A stretch of DNA of 64,000 bases from contig NZ_CP039934.1 of assembly GCF_009792295.1 (NCBI RefSeq), forward strand, positions 2,996,501 through 3,060,500, written 5' to 3'. The position numbers and the translations under genes are program-made. A model generated the notes under the pieces. The model was not told the origin of the DNA. It saw only the letters and a program-made list of their open reading frames with translations, and ran no database searches. The stretch comes from Myroides fluvii (lineage in GTDB: Bacteria; Bacteroidota; Bacteroidia; Flavobacteriales; Flavobacteriaceae). The first letter of the stretch is position 1; every line of letters starts with the position of its first letter. Of the stretch, positions 9,981 through 18,920 are shown piece after piece.

Positions 9981-12078
9981 TGTTTACAGTATTGAAATAT
10001 CCATTCTTTAAATTGGTATTAGCTCCATCGTTTATTAATAGGTACGATTTGGCAATGTTTTCTGAAATATCTCTAAATCGTTTAGGGGTAATCTCACTAT
10101 TTGTTGAGAAAAGTACAACTTGCTCTGATAAAGAAGGATAATATTTTTTTGTGATACTATCTCTGTGTTCTTCATCGAGCCTTCCTAATGGAGTGTCTAT
10201 GAAAATTGGCAAGCTTTGGATTGATTCATTTAGAATAGCTTTAATTAAGCAAGAGATATAAATTTGCTTTTCTCCTGATGATAAGCTCTCCTTTTTAATT
10301 TCATTATCATCTTGGTCAAGTAATGTGATTTTCATACCTTGACCTGAAGCTAGAATGGTAACTTTAACATCTTCAATAAATCTACTATTGTTTTCCTCGC
10401 TTGAGAGTTTATGCATTAAAATTCTTAACTCACTAAGAATAGTTTTCTCTAAACTATCTTTATGTGTGCTTTTTTGTTCTTCTAAAAATGTATGAAGTGT
10501 ATCAATGTATTTTTCTGTTTCTTTAATTTTTAATTTATTTTGAGCATTGATTTCAACATTGTTTCTGAGGGTTATGAGTTCGTGATTAAACCTTGTAATA
10601 TCTTTCTTTATTTTGTTTAATTGTTGGGTATTTTCTCCTATTTTTCTGTTATTTTCAGTAGTTTTATTTTCAGCTGTTTCTTTCTTTGCAACGTAATCTA
10701 ATACAATATCATCAACTAAATCGGCATCAATTTTGTTAAGAATTTTTATTAATTCGGATTTACGTAAATCGATACTATTAAATCCTTCAATGGTATTTTG
10801 GAATAAGTCACCTGATTGAGTATTGACAAGAATAATTGCATCAGAAATTAATTTTTTTTCAGCATTATTTAAATCATGTTCGAACTTTAATTCTTGATAG
10901 TTATTTTCATTATTATATAATTCACCCCCTAAACGTTTTGCTTTGTCATAGTAGAAACTCTTATCTCTAAAAGACATAGTTGAATTTTCTGGATCGGGAG
11001 GTTTATTGAAAAGCAATTCAATAAAATTATCTATTTTGGCTGCATTTTCTTTTAATAATTTTTGAGATAGCTCATTATTTTCTTGAATAGAAATATGCTC
11101 CTTTACTTCTTCTAATTTTCCAGCTAATATTGTCAAAGGAATAACCTCACTTAATTCTGTGAATTTTTCATTTAGATCTACTTCTTTTATTTTTAGTTTC
11201 TCAATTTCAGACAATATTGTTTCTCTGTCTAAATTGGAATTACCTTGTTTACTGTTTTGCGAAATTAAGGTATCAAATTTTCTAATCTCCTTTTTTAATT
11301 CATCTATCTCTTTAAGTTTTTCAGCATTATCTTCTTCAAGCTTTTCAATTTCCAAATATGATAGATCAATAGCTTTTTCCTTATCTATAATTTGTTCTTG
11401 AAGATTTCTAGTGGCTCCTTCTTTTTTTAAAGTATTAATGTAAAATTCTAGATCATCAATTAGTGTTTCATAATTGTCTAAGCCTAATATTTTTCCAAGC
11501 GCATCATTTATAAAACTACCTTCTTCTTTTATTGATAAATTTGCTATTTCAGAAATTTTTTCAGCATCGAAAAACACAAATTTTGCAGCATCTATTGGAA
11601 TGATATAATCATTAATGAAGTTTATTTTATCTTCTTCATTATCAAATAATTCTAAATTTGAGGATGTGTCAATAATAGATAGTTTTTCTTCTGTTGTTGA
11701 AGTATTTCTTGATCGAGTAATTATTATTTTATTAGCATCTGGTGATAGGTTAAAATTATTAGGTAATTCAATTTCTTCAACAACTATACTAATGGAAAAA
11801 GTATTAATTCCTTCTTTTTGTGCTGTCCAATTAATTGATTGTTGCATAAAAGAGGAATAATTTTTTTCCTTTTGGATTTCTTTTTTAAAATTATCATCTA
11901 TCAGAGAAATTTTTTCACCATACAAACACCATACAATTGACAGTAAAAAATTAGTTTTTCCAAAACCATTTTTACCACCAATTACTACAATATTCTTTTC
12001 TGTAGTTGTAGATAAATCAAAATCTACAATTTTATTATATTGTCTAAAATTATTGATTATTATATTTGAAAACTTCAT
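9973..12078 (-). CDS. DndD-like SMC/Rad50-type ATPase
   Basis: 701 residues. The N-terminal Walker A, GGKNGFGKTN, lies near residues 34-43. A long coiled coil fills roughly 200-560. The C-terminal half-site shows the ABC signature SLSSGEKQIYIS near 598 and Walker B IFIDTPLGRLDEEHR near 626. The IDTPLGRLD..HR string is characteristic of DndD, the ATPase of DNA phosphorothioation and related systems. The ATG overlaps the TGA of the disrupted 59-residue gene (ATGA), and the 3' end overlaps the DndE-HerA gene, so expression was probably coupled across the operon. The IS66 insertion upstream is likely polar unless the IS supplies a promoter. Without a DndC sulfur-transfer enzyme the protein is unlikely to take part in making phosphorothioate DNA from this locus alone. 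Confidence 0.82.
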   Translation of the reverse strand: MKFSNIIINNFRQYNKIVDFDLSTTTEKNIVVIGGKNGFGKTNFLLSIVWCLYGEKISLIDDNFKKEIQKEKNYSSFMQQSINWTAQKEGINTFSISIVVEEIELPNNFNLSPDANKIIITRSRNTSTTEEKLSIIDTSSNLELFDNEEDKINFINDYIIPIDAAKFVFFDAEKISEIANLSIKEEGSFINDALGKILGLDNYETLIDDLEFYINTLKKEGATRNLQEQIIDKEKAIDLSYLEIEKLEEDNAEKLKEIDELKKEIRKFDTLISQNSKQGNSNLDRETILSEIEKLKIKEVDLNEKFTELSEVIPLTILAGKLEEVKEHISIQENNELSQKLLKENAAKIDNFIELLFNKPPDPENSTMSFRDKSFYYDKAKRLGGELYNNENNYQELKFEHDLNNAEKKLISDAIILVNTQSGDLFQNTIEGFNSIDLRKSELIKILNKIDADLVDDIVLDYVAKKETAENKTTENNRKIGENTQQLNKIKKDITRFNHELITLRNNVEINAQNKLKIKETEKYIDTLHTFLEEQKSTHKDSLEKTILSELRILMHKLSSEENNSRFIEDVKVTILASGQGMKITLLDQDDNEIKKESLSSGEKQIYISCLIKAILNESIQSLPIFIDTPLGRLDEEHRDSITKKYYPSLSEQVVLFSTNSEITPKRFRDISENIAKSYLLINDGANTNLKNGYFNTVNND

Positions 12079-12269
12079 TTTGTAGCTCTTTCTATTACAT
12101 CAACAATTTTTTGCTGATGGTAGTTATTACGTTTTATTTTTTTTGCTCTTACAGAATCTAGTAATGATTCTATAGAGGTGTAATCAACACCTTTAATTGT
12201 ACAAATTTCTTTAAGTCTTTCAGTTTGGCGGTATGCACCCGAGCAAGTACATCTTGTGAGGAGTAACTA

Positions 12270-13859
12270 TTATTCTACAATGTTTGTAATTAACTTCTTA
12301 TAATTATGAGGATATAGATCTGTGATATTCTTGTGGTTTATGGATTGAATATTTTCAAGAACATACTTTAACCATTGGTATGGATTAACGTCATGTTTTT
12401 TACAGTTAGCGAAAAATGTATAGGCCATAGCTGCTCTTTGCGCAGCATCATGAGAACCAGCAAAGAGATAGTTTTTACGTCCAAGGGCTACAGGTCTAAT
12501 TACATTTTCTACAAGGTTGTTGTCTATCTGTAAGTTTCCATTGTATAAATACGCACTAAGGTTATCCCATCTTGTTTGTGAGTAAGCAAAAGCTTTACCT
12601 ATTTGACTTTTAGGTAATGTAAGTTTCATCTGAGCGAACATATATTTACCCAGTTCATTGATAATAGGTAAACTCTCTTTTAGACGAAGTTCTTTGATTT
12701 GGTCAGGAGCTAAGTTTTGTTCTTTTGCTTTTTTCTCTACAGCATATAATTTCTGTATTTCTACGAGTACATGCTGAGCCCTTATTTTATCATTGTCTAA
12801 TGCTCTCTCAAATTCACGACGAGCGTGTGCCCAACAGCCAAGATGTGTAACATCTGACTTATTTCCATAGGCTTTGTACCCGCTATAACCATCAGTTTGC
12901 AGGTATCCTTTGAAGTTTTCTAATATGGGTAATGCAGCACTACTAGCACGAGTAGGACTGTAATTAAACATCACGAGTTTGGATATAGGTGCGTGATACA
13001 CCCAATAATACCCAAGATGAGATTTATCTTTCTTTTTCTCATCTAAGACTTTGATGGTGGTTTCATCAACTTGAAGATAACCTTCGTTTTTGATGTCCAT
13101 CACCAGCTTTTGGTATAGTGGCTTCAAAGCATCCATACTTTGAGCTGCCCAACCATCTATTGTAGAGGAAGCAATATCGATATTCTCTCTTGAAAAGCGT
13201 TGCTTTTGTCTATATAGAGGAAGATGGTCTACATATTTGTCAACCAATATAGTTGATAGAAGTCCTTCTGAAGCTATTCCTTTATCTATAATTCGCTCTG
13301 GGAGTAATCCAATACTAATTTGGGTATCTTCTTTGTCTTTGGTCGCGTATTTATATCGGATGTAACGCTTGATTTTAAAGTAACCAGGAACATAATCTAA
13401 CACATCTGTAATTTCTTTACCAATGCAGACCTTATCAGATAGATCCCCTTCTGGGTGAATTTCTATTTCTTCTACAGGTAAATGATCAGGAAGTTTCGCT
13501 CGTCCTGGATGTTTCTTCTTTTCACGAGTGTAGGTAATCTCTTGTTTGATTACTTCTTCTTGTTCCTCTAAGACTGCTTGTTCAACATCCAAAGGTAACT
13601 GAGTTTGATTAGGATCCTCAAAACGTTCTCGGCTTTGACCAAACTTCATGCGTTCAAGTAGCTTTACTCGATATTCCAGTATCGTATTTTTTTCTTCTAG
13701 TTTAGAGGTCTTTTCTTCTAACTCAGTAGCTTTCTTTTCTAACTTAGTATTTACTTTCTCTTGCTTGGAAATAGTTTTTGACTGCTGTTTTATAAGTGCC
13801 AAAAGTTCTTGTTTCGATAAGTTTTCTAAGTCTATTTCCATGAAGTAAATATACGTCAA
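12270..13859 (-). CDS. tnpC: IS66 transposase TnpC
   Basis: 529-residue DDE transposase of the IS66 family. The N-terminus is a leucine-zipper-like coiled coil (LEKKATELEEKTSKLEEKN). A central zinc-binding and HTH region follows (the EEIEIHPEGD area), then the catalytic core with YLQVDETTIKVLD, LQTDGYSGYKAYG and the final ENVIRPVALGRKNYLFAGS segment, and a short IS66 C-terminal tail. Length is normal for the family and no frame break is seen. It performs strand cleavage and transfer at the GTAT..CACCCGAGCAA ends. It is transcribed with tnpB 31 bases upstream. The first in-frame ATG is at 13859, but the internal Met six codons later (MEIDLENLSKQ, near 13841) is the better start. Confidence 0.95.
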   Translation of the reverse strand: MTYIYFMEIDLENLSKQELLALIKQQSKTISKQEKVNTKLEKKATELEEKTSKLEEKNTILEYRVKLLERMKFGQSRERFEDPNQTQLPLDVEQAVLEEQEEVIKQEITYTREKKKHPGRAKLPDHLPVEEIEIHPEGDLSDKVCIGKEITDVLDYVPGYFKIKRYIRYKYATKDKEDTQISIGLLPERIIDKGIASEGLLSTILVDKYVDHLPLYRQKQRFSRENIDIASSTIDGWAAQSMDALKPLYQKLVMDIKNEGYLQVDETTIKVLDEKKKDKSHLGYYWVYHAPISKLVMFNYSPTRASSAALPILENFKGYLQTDGYSGYKAYGNKSDVTHLGCWAHARREFERALDNDKIRAQHVLVEIQKLYAVEKKAKEQNLAPDQIKELRLKESLPIINELGKYMFAQMKLTLPKSQIGKAFAYSQTRWDNLSAYLYNGNLQIDNNLVENVIRPVALGRKNYLFAGSHDAAQRAAMAYTFFANCKKHDVNPYQWLKYVLENIQSINHKNITDLYPHNYKKLITNIVE

Positions 13860-13890
13860 AAGCCTTGTTTATACAAGAATTAAGACGGTT

Positions 13891-14229
13891 TTACTTCATA
13901 GAAAATCGTCTTTTTTGACTACTTTTTATCACTTGAATTCCCTCTATCATAAGTACTAAATCACTCCAACTTATCTGTGACTTGTTATGAGATGGAAAGG
14001 CAAAAGTACCTTGTTCTAATCGCTTGTGATATAACACAAAACCTCCTGTTTCCCAGTGCAGAAGTTTCATCTGATTACCTCGACGATTGATAAAGACGTA
14101 CACACTGCCATTGTGAGCTACTTGATTAAGCTCGTTTTGAACAATGCCACACAGACTATCAAAACTCTTACGCATATCACAAGCTGATTTATATAAATGG
14201 AATTGGTGACTACTACTCAGACTAAACAT
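13891..14229 (-). CDS. tnpB: IS66 accessory protein TnpB
   Basis: 112 residues, IS66 Orf2 family. The opening MFSLSSSHQFHLYKSACDMR followed by KSFDSLCGIV, and the core GSVYVFINRRGNQMKLLHWE, are hallmarks of this family. It is required with TnpA and TnpC for IS66 transposition; its biochemical role is poorly known. The start codon overlaps the end of tnpA by one base, which points to coupled translation. Length is normal. Confidence 0.93.
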   Translation of the reverse strand: MFSLSSSHQFHLYKSACDMRKSFDSLCGIVQNELNQVAHNGSVYVFINRRGNQMKLLHWETGGFVLYHKRLEQGTFAFPSHNKSQISWSDLVLMIEGIQVIKSSQKRRFSMK

Positions 14230-14516
14230 TAGACAAGGTTCACTAATGAATAGAGTTCATTTAAATCTTTCGTTTCTACACGAAGTTTCACTCCATTAGG
14301 ATAGATAATATCGTATTCTTTGCTCTCAGTAATATGCTCTTTATTTATAGTGATAAAGTTACTCGATGAATTTTGAATATTTTCATTCTTATACTTTATT
14401 ACCCAATAACTAAATGTTGCTAATTTAATTCCTACGCTTTCACAGTATCTTGATTGGGTTAATCCACTTGCTTTGTAATCCTCTACATGAGAGTACATCA
14501 TTTCTTGTTTGCTCAT
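14229..14516 (-). CDS. tnpA: IS66 accessory protein TnpA
   Basis: 95 residues with an N-terminal helix-turn-helix of the IS66 Orf1 type (YKASGLTQSRYCESVGI followed by ATFSYWVIKYKNE). This protein is thought to bind the IS ends or regulate transposition. It is first in the three-gene minus-strand operon, 71 bases inside the right inverted repeat, which places the IS promoter in the short interval 14517-14587. Confidence 0.9.
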   Translation of the reverse strand: MSKQEMMYSHVEDYKASGLTQSRYCESVGIKLATFSYWVIKYKNENIQNSSSNFITINKEHITESKEYDIIYPNGVKLRVETKDLNELYSLVNLV

Positions 14517-14615
14517 CTCTTTATTATTTGAGACAAACTTACTATCTTACATTAGGTTATGAAATATGTCGTTGCTCGGGTGGATACGTTTGGCGTATTT
14601 TATTTTCTAGTATTT

Positions 14616-16556
14616 TCATACAGTCAATTTTTTTTGTTCGTTTATATTAATGAATTTATTATCAATAAGCTGCTGTATAATGTAATTCATATTTTTATTA
14701 GTGATATTCAATAATCCACAATAGTAGTGATTTAAAGTATCAATGTCTATGCTGTGATTTTTTCTTATATGTTTTGTTATCGCTTTACCTAAAAATTTAG
14801 GCAAATCAACTAAATTAGAATGGTAACTATTGTTATTTAACCCAATAAAACTTTGATTAAAAATCACAAATTGTTTTTGAGGATCAAGTTTTAAATTAGT
14901 AATTACATTTTTAGCATTAGTGTCTGCTCTAAATTTATGAATTTCTTCTAGAATTTCATAAATATGAATAGGCTCGTTGTTTTTTTTAAGGTATTCTGTC
15001 ACAATATCTTTGATTGTGCCTCCTTTTATGTTATTTCTTTCCGATTCCCATTTTTTTAAGCCATAAGTACTACTTCGTCCAAAATAAATAATTTCAGTTG
15101 TTCGTTGCAGACTACCTCTTAAAGCATCATGGCTTTTAGTAATTCCAGGATTGTTTTTTTCAAGAAGATCATATATTTCTATTAATTTGGATGGTTCTCC
15201 TATATTTTCTAATACTTCAATAGCATATTCAAATACCTGTTTTACTGTATTTCTTTGAAATATAAGATTATCATTTACATCTAGATACAATCCAAATTCA
15301 TCGATAAGTATTTTTTCTGCTATCGGTAGAGCTGTATTTATAGTCTCAACATCGAAATCTTTAATGAACCGTGATAAATAGCTTTTGAAATTGAAAGTAT
15401 AAGTTTCTTCAATGCGTTCATTTATTCTTTCGCTTACATCATTAACAAATGAAGTGTAATCAATTATTGAAAGGTATTTGTTTATAAGATAAAAATTGCT
15501 CCAATTATGTCGACTTCTACTGTTGGAAAATTTAGGGAGTAATAGATCTTCTATATTGCCTAATAAATAGAAATCATCACTTAAATAAACAGCAAGTATA
15601 TATCCAATAAATTCTTTAGAAAAGTTTGTTCTATTCAATGTGTTAACTCTATTTACTATATTTTCTTTAATTTCAAGTAAATTAGCAGATAGGTCTAAAC
15701 CATAGTTTTGAAACAAATTATCATTGAAACTCTTGATAAATAACAATTTATTAGACAATTCTTCTATACAAGTTTTCCTTATTTGTCTTACTCGTTCTCT
15801 TGTTAAATTGTTTCTTTCTGCAATTTCTTCAAGATTTAATTCTTTTTCACCTTGATATATTTTTAGTGCTTGTTTTAATATAATTGTTTGATTTTCAGTA
15901 AATAAAACATTTTTATCTAATAAGAAATTGGTAAGTAGAAATATATATTCTGATTCTAAAATTTCGTTTGGAATTTGTGGCAAGGAGAACGTTCGTTGAA
16001 TTAGAAAATTGTTCTTTAATATTATTAGCTGTCTCTCATCAGCAGATTCATTAACGTTAGCTATAAAATCTTTTATTATTGAAATATAATTTTCTAATTC
16101 AGGAATTGATTTTTTTCCTATATTTTCAAGAGTGCCAATATTGAAGTGTTTATTAGATAAAATTTTTTCTGAGAAATTTCTAATACTAAAGTTGTTATTT
16201 AAAAACAGTGAAATAGCATTTTTAGTTCTTGCAGAAAGACTATTTGTATTAGCATAGATAAAGCTATTAATTACTTCTCTTTGTATCCTTGTTAAATTAA
16301 GCTGTATTTTATTTATCGATTCGTTATATGATTCTTTGATCATATTTTGCTCAATAATTAAATGAAATTTATTGCAAATGTCAATTAATTCCTTATTAGA
16401 CTTATATCCACAGTTTTGAAGTTTCTCAAATGAACCATTAGCTAAATAGTATTCTTTTAAAGTATTAATATTATCAATACCGTTAGCTCTACAAACATTG
16501 TATGAGCGAACGCTTATCTCATTATTCTTATGAATTTCATATAGCGTCATTGTCAA
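14616..16556 (-). CDS. Multi-HTH protein (RNAP-alpha-CTD-like, sigma-region-4-like, HARE-like), first gene of Dnd-like operon
   Basis: 646 residues. Helix-hairpin-helix-like segments (LQNCGYKSNKELIDICNKF near 46-64 and IGTLENIGKKSIPELENYI near 140) resemble the RNA polymerase alpha C-terminal domain. A sigma-70 region-4-like HTH, LEEIAERNNLTRERVRQIRK, lies near 236-256. Two winged-helix segments near 440-500 and 510-570 (IKDIVTEYLKKNNEPIHIYE, then FIGLN) look like HARE-HTH domains, which are known from DNA-modification and restriction contexts. Its stop overlaps the start of the 59-residue gene, so it heads the operon. I infer a DNA-recognition or control role. No catalytic motif is visible. 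It starts next to a palindrome (near 16606) where the DUF3408 leader copy begins. Confidence 0.6.
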   Translation of the reverse strand: MTMTLYEIHKNNEISVRSYNVCRANGIDNINTLKEYYLANGSFEKLQNCGYKSNKELIDICNKFHLIIEQNMIKESYNESINKIQLNLTRIQREVINSFIYANTNSLSARTKNAISLFLNNNFSIRNFSEKILSNKHFNIGTLENIGKKSIPELENYISIIKDFIANVNESADERQLIILKNNFLIQRTFSLPQIPNEILESEYIFLLTNFLLDKNVLFTENQTIILKQALKIYQGEKELNLEEIAERNNLTRERVRQIRKTCIEELSNKLLFIKSFNDNLFQNYGLDLSANLLEIKENIVNRVNTLNRTNFSKEFIGYILAVYLSDDFYLLGNIEDLLLPKFSNSRSRHNWSNFYLINKYLSIIDYTSFVNDVSERINERIEETYTFNFKSYLSRFIKDFDVETINTALPIAEKILIDEFGLYLDVNDNLIFQRNTVKQVFEYAIEVLENIGEPSKLIEIYDLLEKNNPGITKSHDALRGSLQRTTEIIYFGRSSTYGLKKWESERNNIKGGTIKDIVTEYLKKNNEPIHIYEILEEIHKFRADTNAKNVITNLKLDPQKQFVIFNQSFIGLNNNSYHSNLVDLPKFLGKAITKHIRKNHSIDIDTLNHYYCGLLNITNKNMNYIIQQLIDNKFININEQKKLTV

Positions 16557-16605
16557 ATATATTTAACTAAAATTGTAGCAAACATATTAAAACTTTCTCT
16601 AACTA

Positions 16606-17529
16606 TATTACGGAAATCCGTAAACCCCACATTATTTTGAGTCTATCTGCTATTCAAACAAAAAACTCACGACTTCGGAGTAGTTTTCTAGCCCTCTGCA
16701 AGAGCAAGTAGTTTTGAAAGCTCGAACCTTATTTGGAGTGCCTCAAAACATAACTTGCTGTTACTTTTCGGTAACTTTTTCAACATATTTACAATATGTT
16801 TTTTATAATATAAATACTGTTTATACACCTATAAGTAAACGCCAAATTAACTCTTTAAAGACCTGTTTTTAAATAGTGAGTCCATATCTCTGGTTATTTG
16901 TCTAAGCAATATTTTTGTTGGACAAACGCAATATCGTAGCTATAACTTTACATAGCTCCCAACGATCAAACACACAAATTGACTGTTAATAAAACCTTTA
17001 TACAGTTTGATGTCTTAAACATTGGAATTGCAACTCAAAAGGTAGCATAACATTTAACTAATAACATAAATAAACAGATATAAAATGAGTAATTATGAAA
17101 GAAGAATTTAAAAAGAAACGTGCTATTGACGAAGAAGCTATGATGGCACTAATGGTTGATGGACTAAGACCTAATGGATTTACAGAGGCTGAACTCAATG
17201 CTCCTGGTATAAGAGATGAAGAGGAAGATACTGTGGATGAACCAAAGAAAAAAAGACGTGTAAAAAAAGAACAGAACTCTACTAAAGAATGCGATTCAAC
17301 AAATTATGAAGAAGTCTTTTTTAAAGATGTCAAAAGCACAGCACGTCATGGGAAATCGGTGTATATAGATACTGGGCATCATAAGGTACTTTCTCGTATT
17401 GTTCAGGTCATCGCAGAAGATAAACTTACTATCTATGCTTATTTATATAATCTATTAGAACATCATTTCAATGAGTTCGAACAACAGATAACCACAAGCT
17501 TTAATGAAAAGAACAAACCTATTTTTTAA
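16606..17529 (+). repeat. Copy A of conjugative-element leader plus DUF3408 block
   Basis: This block is repeated in inverted orientation at 54020-54955. Shared non-coding landmarks, in order, are the ACGGAAATCCGT palindrome, GAGTCTATCTGCTATT, a CTTCGGAGTAGTTTTCTAG segment, GCCCTCTGCAAGAGCAAG, TGCCTCAAAACATAACTTGC, a GTTAC..GTAAC hairpin, AACATATT..AATATGTT, and GGACAAACGCAATATCGTAG. I estimate 80-85% identity by eye. The 16557-17094 non-coding stretch holds this leader only. The conserved small hairpins beside a conjugation-associated gene suggest a regulatory or oriT-type region. A conserved TTG..N19-20..TAnACTTTA pair near 16915-16955 could be the promoter for the DUF3408 gene. Confidence 0.8.
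17095..17529 (+). CDS. DUF3408 domain protein (copy A)
   Basis: 144 residues. The charged, disordered N-terminal half includes a basic run (KKKRRVKK). The C-terminal half is a ribbon-helix-helix-like domain with KSVYIDTGHHKVLSRIVQV and YLYNLLEHHFNEFEQQI, the DUF3408 pattern. Such proteins sit at the start of transfer regions of Bacteroidota conjugative transposons, near ParA and mobilization genes. It is very similar to the protein at 54020-54454, with most differences in the charged linker. No ParA or tra gene follows here, so the transfer region has been lost or replaced. It is followed by a 22-bp perfect hairpin terminator. Confidence 0.85.
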   Translation: MKEEFKKKRAIDEEAMMALMVDGLRPNGFTEAELNAPGIRDEEEDTVDEPKKKRRVKKEQNSTKECDSTNYEEVFFKDVKSTARHGKSVYIDTGHHKVLSRIVQVIAEDKLTIYAYLYNLLEHHFNEFEQQITTSFNEKNKPIF

Positions 17530-17547
17530 GTATTTCAATAAAATACT

Positions 17548-17591
17548 AAAGAAGTAAAACTGTAAAAGTACTTTTACAGTTTTACTTCTTT
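17548..17591. terminator. Perfect 22-bp palindromic terminator
   Basis: Bases 17548-17569 are the exact reverse complement of 17570-17591, with no spacer in the repeat. A T run precedes and an A run follows. It lies between the convergent DUF3408 and RadC-type genes and can terminate both strands. Confidence 0.9.
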
Positions 17592-17608
17592 AAAAAAACA
17601 AAGGCACC

Positions 17609-18079
17609 TTATAAGATGCCTTCATCTGCAAAAGAGTAGTAACTCTCTACTGTTATAATTAAATGATCTAAAAGATTAATATCAAGTATTTTACTTGCTT
17701 CTTTAATCTTTCTTGTAATTTGTCTATCAGCATCACTTGGAGCTAATTTCCCTGACGGATGGTTGTGTATAAGCAAAAATCCCACAGCGTTCGCTTTTAA
17801 AAGAGCGGAAAAAATGATTCTCAAATCTACTATTGTACCTGTTATTCCTCCTGAGGAAACTTCTAATACTCCAAGTACTTTATTGTTGTTTGAAAGCATA
17901 AGGACTTTAAACTGTTCTAATAATTCAATCTTATTACCATCCCACGCTTTTAATGCTATTTGATAAGCACTGTAAGAAGATGTAATCTGAGGTCTCTGTG
18001 AAGCCTTTACTTTTGATTTGTAAATTAATTCTACTTCTGAGGCGATAAGCCATTCTTTGTTTAAAACTTTAGTTTCCAT
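17609..18079 (-). CDS. RadC-like JAB/MPN-domain protein
   Basis: 156 residues, the RadC C-terminal domain without the N-terminal HhH. The metal-site motif LLIHNHPSGKLAPSDAD near residues 103-119 gives the H-x-H-x(7)-S-x-x-D pattern of JAMM/MPN proteins, with an upstream Glu (VLEVSSGG). Proteins of this size are common on Bacteroidota conjugative elements and genomic islands; their substrate is unknown, and the family name RadC does not imply a proven repair role. It is transcribed on the strand opposite to DUF3408. Confidence 0.9.
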   Translation of the reverse strand: METKVLNKEWLIASEVELIYKSKVKASQRPQITSSYSAYQIALKAWDGNKIELLEQFKVLMLSNNNKVLGVLEVSSGGITGTIVDLRIIFSALLKANAVGFLLIHNHPSGKLAPSDADRQITRKIKEASKILDINLLDHLIITVESYYSFADEGIL

Positions 18080-18542
18080 ACTATTAAATTTTTAAATTAA
18101 TTATGGAACCACAATTGGTAATGGCTTAGCGAGCGCAAGAAGCAACGCAATAAAGCGCAGACTTTAGTCAAGCATTTATGGGGGAATTTCTTGTTAGCGA
18201 ACCGCAAGGCATTGCCTAACTTTGTGCTATTATTAATAAAAATAATACTCTACTACTTAAATGATAGAATTAATTATACTATGAAAATATGCGGAAAACA
18301 CGTATTGTTTTGAATTACAAAGAGTTGTAAGTTTACCTCATAAGAATTTTTTCATGATTATATTTTTTTTAGTTGAAGCTGTAATACTATACTTTGTACA
18401 CGTATAGTAGGGATAGAAAAGTTCGATTTAGGGTAGCTACATAAATCGACTACGGTGAATAAGAGACATAGATTAACTTTAAAAGACGACCATTTTTATA
18501 ACAGACACGAGATTTGTTATATAATTTAAAAACGATAACATT
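18080..18542. other. Non-coding stretch upstream of the RadC-like and secreted-protein genes
   Basis: Divergent promoter interval of 463 bases. A slightly GC-richer patch lies at 18120-18220; the rest is AT-rich. I see no RNA gene, repeat or clear promoter that I would defend. Confidence 0.4.
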
Positions 18543-18872
18543 ATGAAACATTTGATAAAAAACCTACTTATGCCATTTGCCGTTGTTGCAATGCTAAGCG
18601 TAGGTGCATTCACAATGAATGCTAGTAATAAAGCTGATAATAAAATTGAAGCTACAAAAATTGCTGAATCACAAACACCATACATTGGTACATTACACTA
18701 TAAGGTAGGAAGTACTTATCCAATAGCTACTATTGTAGATAGAAAAGACTGTACTTTGGATGAGACTACAGTTGCTTATTATGAAGAAGTAAATAACCAG
18801 CAAACAAGAATGTATGGTTGGGATTCTAATTTAAATGATTACAGGCCACTTTTTGAAATTACAGAATTGTAA
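18543..18872 (+). CDS. Small exported protein, DUF6520-like
   Basis: 109 residues. The N-terminus is a classical signal peptide: basic start (MKHLIKN), hydrophobic core (LLMPFAVVAMLSVGAFTM), likely cleavage after NAS or nearby. The mature part contains IGTLHYKVGSTYPI and two cysteines are nearly absent (one, in DRKDCTL), so no zinc ribbon is implied. Small exported proteins of this design are widespread and uncharacterised in flavobacteria and are often grouped as DUF6520. It stands alone on the plus strand and ends at a terminator shared with the convergent peptidase operon. Confidence 0.7.
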   Translation: MKHLIKNLLMPFAVVAMLSVGAFTMNASNKADNKIEATKIAESQTPYIGTLHYKVGSTYPIATIVDRKDCTLDETTVAYYEEVNNQQTRMYGWDSNLNDYRPLFEITEL

Positions 18873-18888
18873 ATATTAAGTAAAAACG

Positions 18889-18915
18889 GAGAGCACCTAT
18901 GTTTTAGGTGCTCTC
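18889..18915. terminator. Bidirectional terminator
   Basis: Ten-bp perfect stem, GAGAGCACCT with AGGTGCTCTC, seven-base loop, followed by TTATTTT on the plus strand and preceded by an A-rich stretch. It lies between the convergent genes ending at 18872 and 18921. Confidence 0.9.
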
Positions 18916-18920
18916 TTATT

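Larger units (their letters stand above)
12231..14587 (-). mobile_element. IS66-family insertion sequence, complete, with 8-bp target duplication
   Basis: The element is 2,357 bp. Its ends are inverted repeats: GTATGCACCCGAGCAA at 12231 and the complement of TTGCTCGGGTGGATAC ending at 14587, one mismatch. It is flanked on both sides by GTTTGGCG (12223-12230 and 14588-14595), an exact 8-bp duplication, the size typical of IS66. It encodes tnpA, tnpB and tnpC on the minus strand, all open, so the element may still be active. The perfect duplication suggests a recent insertion. The target is the 59-residue gene of the Dnd-like operon. Confidence 0.95.
12075..14619 (-). pseudogene. 59-residue operon protein, split by IS66
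   Basis: The two flanks of the IS66 element join into one perfect frame when the element and one copy of its 8-bp target duplication are removed. Bases 14619-14588 encode MKILENKIRQ and the next codon begins; bases 12222-12075 encode the remainder, ending IVDVIERATK. The restored gene has 59 codons plus TGA. Its ATG overlaps the stop of the upstream gene as ATGA, and its TGA overlaps the ATG of the DndD-like gene as ATGA, so it was a real, coupled gene. The product is a small, charged, helical protein. Small proteins in this position are known in Dnd-like modification/defence operons, and it resembles the tail of DndC in general character, but I cannot assign a function. Confidence 0.85.

Noticed and set aside
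8403..12078. DNA phosphorothioation (full Dnd) system
   Set aside because: Only DndD-like and DndE-like parts are present; sulfur-transfer and desulfurase genes are missing and DndE is fused to an ATPase.
12075..12243. Truncated dndC 3' end
   Set aside because: Joining the sequences flanking the IS66 gives a complete 59-codon gene with its own ATG overlapping the upstream stop, so it is not the tail of a larger gene.
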